A stretch of DNA of 64,000 nucleotides from Melieria omissa (GCA_963971225.1 OZ020268.1:53680404-53744403), one strand, 5' to 3'; positions 49,601 through 56,465 are shown, counted from the stretch's first letter. Numbers and translations: made by a program. The notes: generated by a model not told the origin, from the letters alone.

Positions 49601-52510
49601 ATTTTTTTTAAAAGAATCGTACAACACAACCTACTTAATAAGAATTAAAAAGCCGTTTCATAAAAAATACGTTCGCTGTCTCTTTACAAAAAATTAATTT
49701 AATTAATTAATTAAAAATATATCGTACAAATTTCCGGAAAGGGTTAATGAAAAATACTGTACAAAAATGTTCAGCTAATTAATTAATTTAATTTAATTTA
49801 ATTAATTTATTAAGTTATTTCTAAAACTAGTTTGCTGCGATGTGATGAATGAATGGTGCATTGCTAATGAATGTAATATGGCGTTCAAACTGACGACTTA
49901 AACGTGTTTAATGTGCTTAAACACGTTAAATGAACAAAACCAGTTCGAAAACCTGTTCATTCACATGCAATTGTTGTTGGAAATTAAACATGTTAAACCA
50001 TTTAACATGTTTTGAAACGAGTTTAACGCAAGGTTGCATCCGAAAGCTTTCTATGAAAAAGCTTTTTTGTCAACTGAACACAGCGCACACCCTAAACACA
50101 AACCAGAAAAAAACATCCCTACAGATTCAGCTGTCAATTTATCACAACAAAACCAAACAAACATTGAAAATGTGAAAATTTTGAAATATATAAAAATTAT
50201 CGTTTTGCTCGCACTGCTTTCATTCCATTCATCGCCTTTTTGTGGAATCTGAATGAATACAAGGCGTCTAATATTGAATGAAATTGAGTACGATGCCGTG
50301 GTTTATGAAATATGCGCCAATATTTTGCTCGAATTATGCTCTCAGCACATCAGTTCATAAAATTATTTGTTTGTTGTTTGTAAACAAACTGCTGTCAAAT
50401 TAAACTTCATTGAGCAGTCTGGACGGTTGTGCTCAACAAAAAGCTCTTTTTACTTAAACTAGTTTAAATGAGTCAGTTTGAACGCCATATAAGAGCTGTA
50501 TGCACAATATTAAACAAGATCTAATTCCAATAGAGTTCCTCAAGAAAATTAAAATACACCACACTTAGAACTTTTAACTTTATTTGTTCCTTATTTTGAT
50601 TGCTGTAACTTGAATTTAACTTGTTATGTGTTAATTTTATGAAAAGTTGAAGTGTTATAATGAAAATCATTACTGTATTTAATAAGGGGAATACCCTTGG
50701 AAAAATTTGTCGCGTCCGTGATGTCGCGTCCGTGATGTCGCCTCCGTATTCATGCTGTACCTAATTAAAAAAAGACAAGAGAAAATTCTCATATTTCATA
50801 AGTCTACGAAGAAAAGTTATCTTTTGACCTTCCTTTGCATGTATATATAAAAATAAAGTTCCCAAAAATTGCTAAAATTTGCATATTTCTATAAGAGCTT
50901 CAAAAAAACTTCTATTTTTTGTCGCGTCCGTTTCATTGCAAAATTGCACGTAATTTTGTACTACTTTGTACTTAATCTTTCCAACCTATTTCTAAAATGT
51001 AGCACTATTTCAGCGCGTTAGAACACTAAAGAAATAAAAAAAGGAAGAAAATATAGAAAAACATATCTGATAGCAAAAGAATTATCATTTTTGTTCGTTT
51101 TTTTTTGGCTGCAAAAAAAATCAGCTTTAAAAAACTTTCCATGTTAATATTAGGAATACAGACTAGCCTTAACGAGAGGAGGAAGGGAAATGAGGTTCTT
51201 ACTCGGGTTTGGGGTTTCGATAGTTCAAATTTTGTAATTACATGTGGTTCTTGTTACTTTTGGTTTGTTTTATAGTCTAAGTTATTTGTAGTTAAGTATG
51301 AAAGTTCTTCGGATTGTTTCAATGTACTTGAAAAAGATCTGATTTTTTTGGATTATCTTGTGAAGTTAGCTGGGTAATTTTTTTTCTCTTTCAAATATCA
51401 CCCGGAGTTCAATTATTGACTTCGATCTGATATTTGTATGTGCTTTGTAATTAATTTGTATGTTAGTACGAAAATTACTCATTGTTTCAATGTTCTTGAT
51501 AAATCCCTGTCAATGATTTTTAATTTTCTGTAAAATCAACTATGACAGTTAATTTTTTCTTTTACGAACATCACCTTCGCTTTGTAATTTTGTTGTAGCT
51601 TAGTATGAAAATTCTTTTTATTATTTCACTGTTCTCGATAAATGCGTTTTAATTGTTTCAAGGTTTTTATAGTCAACTGAGACAGTTATTGTTTTTTTCG
51701 TCAAGGAAGCATAACAACTTTATAGTACTCTATGGACATCTAGAATCATACTAAGAAGATGGTTCAACAATATTTGTGTTTATTACTTTCTACGTATAAA
51801 TCTTTATCGTAAAATAATAATTTTTTGTTATACTCATAATTTTTCAAAGTAATTCAAAATCAAAACCAATTTGTTTCACACAAAACTAAAGTGCTTTTTA
51901 AAGATTTCATCACACCAAAATGCAACCCTGCTAGTAAACCAGCACAGCACAAGAAGCAGCCTACCACGTCTACATCTCACTCGTTTCTCGAATAAACCTC
52001 ATAAGTGTAAACGAGACAACTGCTGACAAACTGGAAGCAAGCAAAAATGCAAATGTCACTATGCGTATGCAAAAAAACCAAACGAAGCAAGAAGAATTGC
52101 TAAAAGAATAACAAATACTAGAAAAATAACAAAAACGAATGTCTTGGGAAAAGGGACGAGCCAAACTCTGAGCAGCTACACTCGTTCCTGCGGAAATTGT
52201 ACCAACATACACACGCACACACACTTTCGAGTATTACACAAAATTATGCAAAAGTAAAACTGCGCATAGAAGTTGGAAAATAACAACATAAAGCGCCATC
52301 ATTGCTGGAGCAAACGGGGTGTTGCGTCGGTAAAAGCGGAAACGCAACGCAAAGACAACTGTCAAACGGCTGAGAATCGTGCGCGGCCAGAGCGGCAGTT
52401 GGCTACGAATGGACTTTACGAATTTTTCAATCGGCCCATCTTTTCGCATGCTTTTACGTAAACGTCAAATGTTGTAGGCCAGCGCAAAATTTTCGCATCT
52501 TGCTTACCAT
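13931..52510 (-). CDS. sno: strawberry notch (sno), DECH-box nuclear protein
   Basis: Nuclear helicase-like regulator known in Drosophila for Notch- and EGFR-dependent gene control. Sixteen coding exons on minus: 52510-52508 (start, inferred), 38057-37955, 22261-22070, 21802-21464, 19627-19395, 19327-19234, 19169-18960, 18897-18722, 18656-18250, 18192-18039, 17882-17602, 17537-16933, 16873-15845, 15762-15624, 15491-15131, 14164-13931. They sum to 4560 bases, 1519 aa, and every phase fits. Order: acidic N-terminus, Asn- and Ala/Gly-rich low complexity, ATPase core with Walker [12 protein letters not shown] and DECH box [17 protein letters not shown] motif, charged Ser-rich insert, helicase C with [20 protein letters not shown], then the strawberry notch C-terminal domain. 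The fly homologue is of similar length. Introns 1 and 2 are about 14.4 and 15.7 kb and full of repeats. Confidence 0.93.
14219..15113. repeat. dispersed repeat in the last sno intron
   Basis: Starts CTAGCTGACCCGGCAAACTTCG and ends in CTTTCTTTTATATATATAG. Inside are at least three GCCACGCCCCCTTGTTCAA-like direct repeats and two copies of AATCCAACAAAAAA...CACATAC.GCCACTTTCTT followed by TA runs. A related copy in the other orientation lies at about 43975-44240. The microsatellite-like end suggests a non-autonomous element of a kind common in insects; I cannot name the superfamily. Confidence 0.65.
15845..16873 (-). CDS. sno: sno exon 13, helicase C lobe
   Basis: 1029 bases, the longest exon. 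It contains [30 protein letters not shown] and [20 protein letters not shown], the helicase C motifs of the SBNO/sno family, then the start of the C-terminal strawberry notch domain. Confidence 0.95.
16933..17537 (-). CDS. sno: sno exon 12, charged Ser-rich insert
   Basis: 605 bases. It begins with [18 protein letters not shown] and then becomes Ser/Asp/Glu-rich, followed by a run of six Lys (KKKKKK) and nine Thr (TTTTTTTTT, from an ACA-type repeat at about 17015-17040). The insert is likely disordered and may contain nuclear localisation signals. The donor G|GTTGGT is non-ideal but is the one that keeps the frame into KGPLSTQDK. Confidence 0.85.
18250..18897 (-). CDS. sno: sno exons 8-9, ATPase core
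   Basis: Exon 8 (18897-18722) starts inside the Walker A loop [11 protein letters not shown] and includes [17 protein letters not shown]. Exon 9 (18656-18250) holds [13 protein letters not shown], the DECH motif in [12 protein letters not shown] and [16 protein letters not shown]. All key residues of an SF2-type ATPase N-lobe are present, so the protein looks intact. Confidence 0.95.
19628..21463. repeat. sno intron 4 with AT-rich tandem array
   Basis: Within this intron, about 20150-21050, a unit of roughly 190-220 bp with the words GCAATTAATCGATGG, AATCATTAGCAT, CATAATTGAAACAAAGTTGAAAT and TTATTGGTAGCA recurs four to five times. Copies are diverged. The flanking part near 19850 has a short GTT run. 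No coding signal. Confidence 0.75.
21464..21802 (-). CDS. sno: sno exon 4, Ala/Gly-rich
   Basis: 339 bases rich in GCC and GGC codons: poly-Ala runs, GGGVGIGG and a Gly/Ser run. The acceptor is weak-looking (AATCTAAAG) but keeps the frame with exon 3. A second in-frame Met lies 4 codons in (MSAYP), which could serve as an internal start of a shorter isoform. Confidence 0.8.
22070..22261 (-). CDS. sno: sno exon 3, Asn/Ser-rich
   Basis: 192 bases with acceptor TTTACTCCTTCAG and donor GCAG|GTAAAC. It encodes [15 protein letters not shown] and then an Asn/Ser/Thr-rich, probably disordered stretch. Confidence 0.85.
22262..23611. other. start of sno intron 2 (22262-37954), unique AT-rich part
   Basis: Noncoding. 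A ATT run lies at 23275-23290 and the rest has no repeat or gene that I recognise. The intron as a whole continues to 37954. Confidence 0.5.
23612..24060 (+). repeat. dispersed repeat, copy 1 of an inverted pair
   Basis: It shares an extended match, in opposite orientation, with 26790-27075: words such as GAACACATTGA, ATCAGAATATATAAACA, CGCCAATCTTG, ACAATAAAGA.AAATGATTGGCAC and TTTCAGTTGAAATTTA occur in the same order. Its first part is also a two-fold tandem repeat of about 145 bp (near 23620 and 23765). Type unknown. Confidence 0.7.
24061..26789. other. sno intron 2, AT-rich with simple repeats
   Basis: Noncoding. Contains CCTAACCTAACCT at 25014-25026 (a LINE-tail-like tract), (GAGG)n near 25608-25627 and a long A/T low-complexity tract at about 25790-26150 of AAATAA and AAATTA words. 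No gene recognised. Confidence 0.5.
26790..27075 (-). repeat. dispersed repeat, copy 2 of an inverted pair
   Basis: Reverse-complement relative of 23612-24060, with the conserved words in the same order. One unit only. The interval between the two copies is about 2.7 kb. Confidence 0.7.
27690..28640. other. GC-richer island with CA microsatellite in sno intron 2
   Basis: Compared with its AT-rich surroundings, 27800-28500 is rich in CG words. It includes a perfect hairpin at 27896-27924 and ends in a (CA)n tract at about 28598-28628. Several long frames cross it on both strands, but they have repeat-like or unbiased composition. A regulatory island is the more likely reading. Confidence 0.4.
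27896..27924. repeat. 12-bp perfect hairpin, 5-base loop
   Basis: Arms TGCTGCCTAACC and GGTTAGGCAGCA with loop GAATT. It is too short for a microRNA precursor. It could form a cruciform or be a dyad binding site. Confidence 0.6.
28900..29200. other. noncoding sno intron 2 sequence
   Basis: No gene or repeat boundary recognised. Confidence 0.4.
29330..30180. repeat. degenerate tandem array, about 160-bp unit
   Basis: The words AACTACGCCAAAACTT, GATACCCAA, GCAGCATCAAAACA, GGTTTACTCAAAAATTG and TGAACTTTT recur in order at about 29470, 29640 and 29770-29860, with weaker relatives on both sides (ACAACATTGGTGC at 29361; ACAACGTTGGTGCC at 29935). Noncoding. Confidence 0.7.
30181..32260. other. noncoding sno intron 2 sequence
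   Basis: No gene recognised; short frames lack domains. A small CA-type stretch lies near 31265-31280 and a GT-type stretch near 31670-31690. Confidence 0.45.
32265..32695. repeat. degenerate tandem array, about 100-bp unit
   Basis: The words GAAGACTTGTAGACTTACAT, TAATGTTTCTCACTGAAG and AGAAATACTGTTCGAAGTTTTGGTGAAG alternate four or more times with deletions of parts. Noncoding. Confidence 0.7.
32696..32970 (-). mobile_element. 3' fragment of a non-LTR retrotransposon
   Basis: On minus, a frame with [11 protein letters not shown] near 32880-32905 matches [11 protein letters not shown] of the copy at 47983-48590. After the stop, both copies share a 3' UTR with GAAGGGATTCA.AATGG and CTCCGAGTGGAA, and both end in CCTAACCTAACC. 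The same family is therefore present twice in the sno introns. It is 5' truncated and dead. Confidence 0.65.
32971..34740. other. noncoding sno intron 2 sequence
   Basis: No gene recognised. 33480-34200 has more CG words than its neighbours and includes a palindromic TCGGTAAGTACCGA at about 33516, which contains a donor-like GTAAGT; no exon could be attached to it. Confidence 0.4.
34741..36085. mobile_element. 1339-bp non-autonomous element with long inverted ends
   Basis: The body is 34744-36082. The left end starts CACAGAGCAACA and the right end, inverted, starts CACTGAGCAACA. The similarity of the arms continues for about 160 bp, including CTTTTCTAAAGGATTTTT and GACGCTGATCACAACTGCGT. TTA flanks both sides (34741-34743, 36083-36085). 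The middle has no transposase. CACTG-type ends with 3-bp duplications fit CMC-type transposons, but PIF-like is also possible. Confidence 0.7.
36370..36790 (+). mobile_element. non-LTR retrotransposon C-terminal relic, interrupted
   Basis: Around 36566-36614 a frame reads [16 protein letters not shown], the H...C knuckle of LINE polymerases. After the inserted TTAA element, another frame reads [19 protein letters not shown], the usual C-terminal tail. The two pieces are in different frames, so the copy was probably dead or became so. Start of the relic is uncertain. Confidence 0.5.
36625..36715. mobile_element. 91-bp TTAA-flanked MITE with central palindrome
   Basis: TTAA at 36625-36628 and 36712-36715. 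Ends CCCTTTC and GAAAGGG are inverted copies. Inside lies the perfect 14-bp palindrome TCCAATATATTGGA (36681-36694). It interrupts a retrotransposon relic, which supports a real insertion. It is very short for a transposon copy. Confidence 0.7.
36791..37954. other. end of sno intron 2
   Basis: No gene recognised. 37200-37660 has more CG and GCAAC-type words and could be regulatory. The intron ends at the sno exon 2 donor at 37954. Confidence 0.4.
37955..38057 (-). CDS. sno: sno exon 2, acidic N-terminal segment
   Basis: 103 bases between acceptor TTTTTTCTCATTTTCCAG and donor CG|GTGAGT. It encodes a very acidic stretch ([19 protein letters not shown], then DKIEVP) whose last base joins the next exon at 22261 to give [10 protein letters not shown]. 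It lies alone, 15.7 kb upstream of exon 3. No coding interpretation other than sno was needed. Confidence 0.85.
38206..38725 (+). mobile_element. dispersed element, copy 1 of family shared with 54008
   Basis: Starts TTACACAGGGCAACAAA and matches 54008-54515 along about 500 bp: both contain GCTTTTCTGGGTTTGACAT, CCGCTGATTTCGAATCCGCA, AATGGGCGTGTCACTTTTT and CAATAAACCGGTTGACAT in the same order, and both stop after TTTTCATAC.......CCTT. The start resembles the ends of the 34744-36082 element. No coding capacity. Confidence 0.75.
38726..40230. other. noncoding sno intron 1 sequence (intron 38058-52507)
   Basis: No gene recognised. A CATTT-rich low-complexity run lies at about 39575-39610. Confidence 0.45.
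40230..40735. repeat. degenerate tetranucleotide-type minisatellite
   Basis: Purine-rich GAAY, GACA, GGAC and AATG words dominate, with a longer word ACGGATGTACTGACG at about 40343, 40556 and 40706. Frames across it read as Ser/Val/Cys/Phe-rich repeats, a by-product of the repeat, not a protein. Confidence 0.75.
41300..42960. promoter_or_regulatory. GC-rich island in sno intron 1
   Basis: The block is clearly richer in CG words than its surroundings and includes a CAGACAGA run near 42105, a GTGA/GT microsatellite at 42535-42568 and an ATATCGAT site near 42911. Long frames exist on both strands at once, which argues for base composition and not coding. An enhancer or alternative promoter of sno is a reasonable guess. 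Confidence 0.35.
43125..43830. repeat. (TTAGA)n array grading from TTAGG words
   Basis: 43131-43240 has TTAGG-type words (TTAGGTTAGG, GGTTAGGTTAGGTTAAG). From about 43250 the words become TTAGA, degenerate at first, then a nearly pure (ATTAG)n run at about 43474-43731, and degenerate again to 43830. Pentanucleotide satellite, no coding. Confidence 0.9.
43975..44240 (-). repeat. dispersed repeat related to 14219-15113
   Basis: Reverse complement begins CTAGCTTACCCGGCAAATTTTGTCTCGCACGAC, includes GCCACGCCCCTTGTTCAACG and ends near AAATCGGTCAAGTCGTTTC. It matches the start and the inner repeats of the copy in the last sno intron. Type unknown. Confidence 0.65.
44241..45170. other. noncoding sno intron 1 sequence
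   Basis: AT-rich. No gene or clear repeat recognised. Confidence 0.45.
45179..45931 (-). other. 250-codon open frame, probably not a gene
   Basis: A minus-strand frame stays open for 250 codons and is Phe/Leu/Cys/Ser-rich. This composition follows from an A-rich, AAACAAA-type plus strand that looks like a 5' UTR or regulatory block. No domain, signal peptide pattern or regular membrane spacing is convincing. Kept here only because of its length. Confidence 0.15.
46577..46600. repeat. TTAA-adjacent 18-bp perfect palindrome
   Basis: TTAAGG is followed by GGTCGTAATATTACGACC (46583-46600), an exact 18-bp palindrome. The ATTACG word recurs at 46615 and 46634. It resembles the end of the palindrome-bearing TTAA elements elsewhere in the window, but no second end was found. 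Confidence 0.6.
46601..47160. other. noncoding sno intron 1 sequence
   Basis: No gene recognised. Confidence 0.4.
47163..47395 (+). pseudogene. mariner transposase fragment
   Basis: About 75 residues match the middle of mariner transposases: [17 protein letters not shown], then VMRRLRNAV, then [16 protein letters not shown], which includes the second catalytic Asp of the D,D34D triad, and ends at IVPQAP. The N-terminal DNA-binding part and the last catalytic Asp are missing, and the frame continues into unrelated sequence. No terminal repeats were seen. Confidence 0.85.
47396..47969. other. noncoding sno intron 1 sequence
   Basis: AT-rich. Holds one GTCGCGTCCGT word at about 47789. Confidence 0.4.
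47970..48603 (-). mobile_element. 5'-truncated non-LTR retrotransposon with 13-bp target duplication
   Basis: The insert is 47983-48590, flanked by the perfect 13-bp repeat AGTTGCGTCCGTA. On minus, about 160 codons of the polymerase C-terminus remain, ending near 48090: an RNase-H-type tail, [17 protein letters not shown], and a [20 protein letters not shown] zinc knuckle, then a 3' UTR and a CCTAACCTAACC tail. The open frame running past 48590 is fused to flanking DNA and is not part of it. The frame is intact, so the insertion is fairly young. Confidence 0.85.
48744..49747. repeat. cluster of TTGTACGATATATCGTACAA palindromes
   Basis: The perfect 20-bp palindrome TTGTACGATATATCGTACAA occurs at 48773-48792 and 49363-49382, a one-mismatch version at 49319-49340 and a half-site at 49717-49729. 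The half-site is followed by TTTCCGGAAAGGG and TTAA (49744-49747), the typical end of the TTAA elements in this window. This suggests one or more internally rearranged copies; the left end is not clear (TTAAGG near 48743 is a candidate). Confidence 0.55.
49877..50489. mobile_element. 609-bp TA-flanked MITE (Tc1/mariner-like)
   Basis: The body is 49879-50487, bounded by TA. The ends TGGCGTTCAAACTGAC and GTCAGTTTGAACGCCA are exact inverse copies of 16 bp, and TTAAAC follows on both sides after a short gap. The inside is full of small hairpins, such as AACGTGTTTAA/TTAAACACGTT and AAACATGTTAAA/TTTAACATGTTT. No transposase is present. Family is inferred from TA only. Confidence 0.75.
50490..51229. 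other. noncoding sno intron 1 sequence with GTCGCGTCCGT words
   Basis: GTCGCGTCCGT occurs at about 50709 and 50723, with a CGCCTCCGT variant at 50738 (a 15-bp tandem of three), and again at 50921. No gene recognised. Confidence 0.5.
51230..51715. repeat. degenerate tandem array, about 170-bp unit, three copies
   Basis: The words TTGTAATT, TTAGTATGAAAATTCTT, GTTTCAATGTTCTTGATAAAT and CAACT.TGACAGTTA recur in order near 51235, 51445 and 51580. Noncoding. Confidence 0.65.
51716..52507. other. 5' part of sno intron 1
   Basis: No gene recognised. It becomes GC-richer toward the proposed exon 1 donor. Confidence 0.4.
52508..52510 (-). CDS. sno: proposed sno exon 1: initiator ATG only
   Basis: On the minus strand CAACCAAAAATG is followed at once by the strong donor GTAAGCA. 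The ATG has a fly-like start context. Joining it to the next exon (38057) gives Met directly followed by the in-frame [17 protein letters not shown]. The sequence upstream is GC-rich and 5' UTR-like. This is inferred from splice logic; another upstream exon could be the real start. Confidence 0.55.
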
Positions 52511-53420
52511 TTTTGGTTGCGGCTGCTGCTTATGCACTGCTCGATGAAAATGCACTGCACAATTTGTAGCTAAGACGTTTGCGGCGAACACGTTGCCAGC
52601 GCGCCTCGTGTACTACTCCTTATGAAATTCCGCAATTAACTGAGGCCAACCGAGGCTGAACAGCGCCGCGACCTGTCGGACCGAACCGATTCAGAACGAA
52701 AACACACGTAGCTCGCGCGGCGACAGCGGGCGCAAGGCGGGCACCGAAGCGACACGGCACAGTACGGAACAGTGCACAAAGCGGCTGGGCGAGCGCACGT
52801 ACAGAAGTTCTCAAGCAACGCTTGCTGCTCTTCTATGTTTCTTCGATTTTTTTTACGAACTTTTTATTTTAATTATTTTAACGTTTACGTACACGTTTGC
52901 TGTGTTGCTCGATTTCCGGCCTAGGCCCGGATTGAGAACGTGTTGCAGCGCGAATCAAATTATGCAGCAGGCGTGAATTCCACCAACTGCGCCTGTTATC
53001 AGTAAATGTTGTGCGACGCTTATTGCCAACGACCAGACGAGTTTTTCCAAAACGCTTTCCGATTCTGCCATGCGGCACTATGCAGAACAAATGGACATGT
53101 TTATATTTTATCTCTTAGGAATATATCTTGGCAAACGAGTTTGTTGGTGTGATGTTGCGCTATTTTCAAATGGTGCATACTTTAGTTGTAGCAATTCTGG
53201 TCAATTTTCAATAGCGGCAAAGCAAAGTATGCGCATCCCACCAATGCCGTTCAATGTCAACTGTTGCAATTTATAACACACAATAAATAATAATTGTCTC
53301 TTTTAGTGTTTGCCAATTTTCGCAGCACAACAAAGCAACAGTTTGATGATTTTCACGATTTTATTTGCGCGAAAAACTGCAGAAAATTAACACACGATCG
53401 CACGCACGCAAAATCACTGC
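52511..53420 (-). promoter_or_regulatory. proposed sno 5' UTR and promoter region
   Basis: GC-rich sequence next to the proposed start exon. On minus, a TCAGTT initiator-like element lies at 52638-52643, about 130 bp upstream of the ATG, followed by 5' UTR-like sequence ending CAACCAAAAATG. A basic 70-codon frame at 53090-52878 could be an upstream frame if the mRNA begins further up. Assigned from position and composition. Confidence 0.4.
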
Positions 53421-53824
53421 ATGGTTGTGCCAAACGTCAAATGCGTCAAAACGCCAAAGTTTGACAATGCTGCATGCAAACAAAGTTGTGTGAGCGGGCA
53501 AAATTCCGGACATTCCAAAATGGCAGCACTGTGTTGTATCTTTGTGTTTTGCAGAGACGCGAACCTATGTGGATTGCAAAAAGTGTGGTTGGCTTTGATT
53601 TACTATAAAAAAATATTAGTTTTTGTTTATAGTTTAAATTTTGACGCACCCTATGGTATGCCTTAACGGAAAAATAAACTGAGTGTTCAAATAAATAGTA
53701 TTTAAAATTTTTTCTTAACCCTCTAGTTCCCAAGAAGGCCTGTAGACATCCTAAGCTTAAAAAAGTCTGTAAATTACACCTTATGATTTTTCCAGCTGAT
53801 TTTATACGTATGGAAAGGCGAATC

Positions 53825-54700
53825 TCCATTTTATAAAAGCCGATGCCGATTAATCGGTCAAAAGGCCGAGAATCGGCCGATGCCAATTCCGATTCCATAG
53901 AAAAAACAACACGAATGAATTCAATCAAAAACACAGTTTATTTTATAAAACAACAAAAGGAACTATTACATATATAGTATATTTCATCACATTCATCACA
54001 TATTACACTGATCAACAGCAACATGGCTTTTCTGGGTTTGACATAAGTTCTAAGGTAATTAGGTACCGCTGATTTCGAATCCGCAAGCCGTTTTTAAAAC
54101 TTAGTTTTCATTTTCGCAAAAAATGGGCGTGTCACTTTTTCAGATTTTCCCTGACTTTTTTCATGTTTGGGATTGTAACTTCTAAACCAATAAACCGGTT
54201 GACATAGTTTTCTCTTTGTGGCATTTACAACAGCTCACGGCTTCTTTTCCAATGTAATTTATTTTTATATGTTTTACGATTTCGCGGTAATTGGACCTCA
54301 AAGTCGGAAAATATGGGATTTCAAGGCGTTTTCTTGGATGGTCAAAAACATGCACATTTTTCTTAAATCTATCAATGAGTTAGGTGTTAAATGAAAGCGG
54401 AAACATCAAATAATACAACACAGCCAAATTATTTGGCGTGGTTCCCATTCTTATCGAAATAATAGTAAAAATGTGCCATCGTGATTTTCATCACAATTCA
54501 TACTCTTTCCTTGTGCGATTCAGCTGCAAATAAAAACAAACAAGAAATGAAAGCAGGAAAATGGGCCAATATGCCATCGACCAAAAAAAACCGATGTATT
54601 TTTTTTTTGCCGATTATTTTTTTTTTCCGATGCCGATACCAATTTTATTGGCCGATACTAGCCGATGCCGATGCCGATTAATCGGTCGGACTCTATAAGT
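53825..54700. repeat. GCCGATGCCGATTAATCGGTC repeats flanking the 54008 element
   Basis: The word GCCGATGCCGATTAATCGG occurs near 53841 and 54668, each time beside further CCGATGCC, GGCCGATAC or CGATGCCGATACC words. CCGATTAATCGG is a perfect 12-bp palindrome. These CGATGC-rich segments lie on both sides of the inserted element at 54008-54515, as if they were the ends of the host repeat. Confidence 0.6.
54008..54515 (+). mobile_element. dispersed element, copy 2 of family at 38206
   Basis: About 500 bp collinear with 38206-38725, roughly 85-90 percent alike by eye. Starts TTACACTGATCAACAGCAACATGG. No coding capacity. Confidence 0.75.
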
Positions 54701-54840
54701 TAACGCTGCTACATACGCAACGTCAGTAATTGTGAGACAAAGTTGAAGTTTCGTGAGAAATTGAATTTTTGAAATTGTGTGAGAAACAAAAATTATTATA
54801 AATAAATTGTGAGCCTCAATAAAACTAAAAAAAATTACTT

Positions 54841-55054
54841 ACCAAAATTATTTCACCAAATCGAAACACTTGTTGCTTTTTCGATTCTTTTGCGCTTACT
54901 TTGAATGTTAATCGCAAAATTCCGTTAGTAATCAATTGGTTGAACATAAAAGATGCAACTGAAGAATGAACGACTGTAAAATGCTGAATAGAATAGTTTC
55001 CAAATCTATGAAAAGTTAACATTGCATATATGCAATGTCATGCAGCGAAGGGTT
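54841..55054. mobile_element. partial copy of the TTAA element at 60925
   Basis: Almost identical to 61209-61426 (only a few changes), including the palindrome region GCATATATGC and the end GCAGCGAAGGGTTAA. Its left part is missing. It abuts the non-LTR relic exactly at the TTAA, which suggests insertion followed by deletion. Confidence 0.8.
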
Positions 55055-56465
55055 AATGAAAAGAATGTTTTGACTGTTGGTCCCACTATGCCAGCTCCTA
55101 CACCAGTAGAGGTTTTGGAGCCATCGGTGTACCATTTTTGTGAGTCATCGTTTAACCCTACTGGATTGTTGCCCCACATCCCCCTAGTCGGGGAGTTTAT
55201 TGTGTACTTCTTCACGTGACTTAGTTGGGGTTCTATGATGTCAAGACAAGCTGCTTTATAAAGAGTATTCTCTATTTGGTTTAGTATTCCCAGGTGACCT
55301 GTGAGGTTGCCTTGTTTGAATCCATTGTGCGCTTCCTCTTGGATGGCTAAATGAAGAGGTGTAAGGTTAATTAGTGCATGCCTGCAGTCGTGGTCGTTTT
55401 CATAGCCCCTGTAATACTGAGGCATGCAAATCGTGGTATTCTGTTTAGTTTTCTTATGACTGTGCTCTGATTAGTTTTGCCCCACCATACTAGAGCACCG
55501 TATAGAATGATGGGTCTGATCATTTGAGTGTAGACCCAATTCGTCACTTTGGGTGATAAGCCCCAAGATTTGCCAAGGCTACGGTTTGTTGTCCACAGTG
55601 CTTTGGTCGCCTTTTTAAGTGTGGAGTTTAGGTGAGGTTCCCAAGTGAGCTTTCGATCTAGAGTGATGCCTAGATACTTAACCTCTTCTTTTAGGGGAAT
55701 GACCGTATTATTGATTTTGAGATTCGGAAGATTTAGTTTCCTCCTTCTTGTAAATGGTACAATTGTAGTTTTGTCGGGGTTGATTGATAACTTCAGCCCT
55801 ACACCAGCTCCATGTGTCGTTTAGGGCTTTCTGCATTAAGTCACTTAGTGTGGCTTCATGAGTGCCCAATTTTATTACAACCAGTTCATCAGTGAATCCT
55901 AGGGTTTTGAAGCCGTTTGAGTTGAGAAGTTTAAATAAGTCATCATCTAGTATGGACCATAGAAGAGGAGATAGAACCCCTCCTTGTGGGCAGCCTTTTA
56001 CAGCGTTGATACTTAGCTCCACAGAGAGCAATGCCTTTGGTGTCCAGTGTTTTCTCTATGCTGCTCACCAGCGAGTGTATTGCCGTGATCGTAGATTTGC
56101 CCTTTTGGTAGGCAAATTGAAATTTGTTTAGTGGAGATTCCATTAGCACCTCCTCCCTTATATAGTAATCTATGATTTTGTCCAACGTTTTTAACATGAA
56201 AGACTGATAGGTCTGTAAGATTTGGGGGAGTCCGGTGGTTTGTTACCACCTTTAGGTATAAAAATTACCTTAACCCCCCTCCATATTTTTGGAACGTATT
56301 CCAGTGTTATGCTGGCTCAGTTTATCCGTACCTCTAGAAAGAAGTGCTGGAAATATGCCATCTGGTCCTGGCGATTTGTAGGGTTTGAAGGAGTTGACCC
56401 CCCATTTTACCCTATCAAAGGTTATTATCCCGTTCACTATTGTGTCCACTGGCCCGCATGACTCA

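Noticed and set aside
52878..53090. 70-codon basic frame near the sno start
   Set aside because: No homology recognised. It may be an upstream frame in the 5' UTR, but nothing shows translation.
54825..55022. Frame MLTFHRFGNYSIQHF shared by 54.9 and 61.3 kb
   Set aside because: The shared peptide comes from a duplicated TTAA element, not from a gene family; the nucleotide identity extends beyond the frame.
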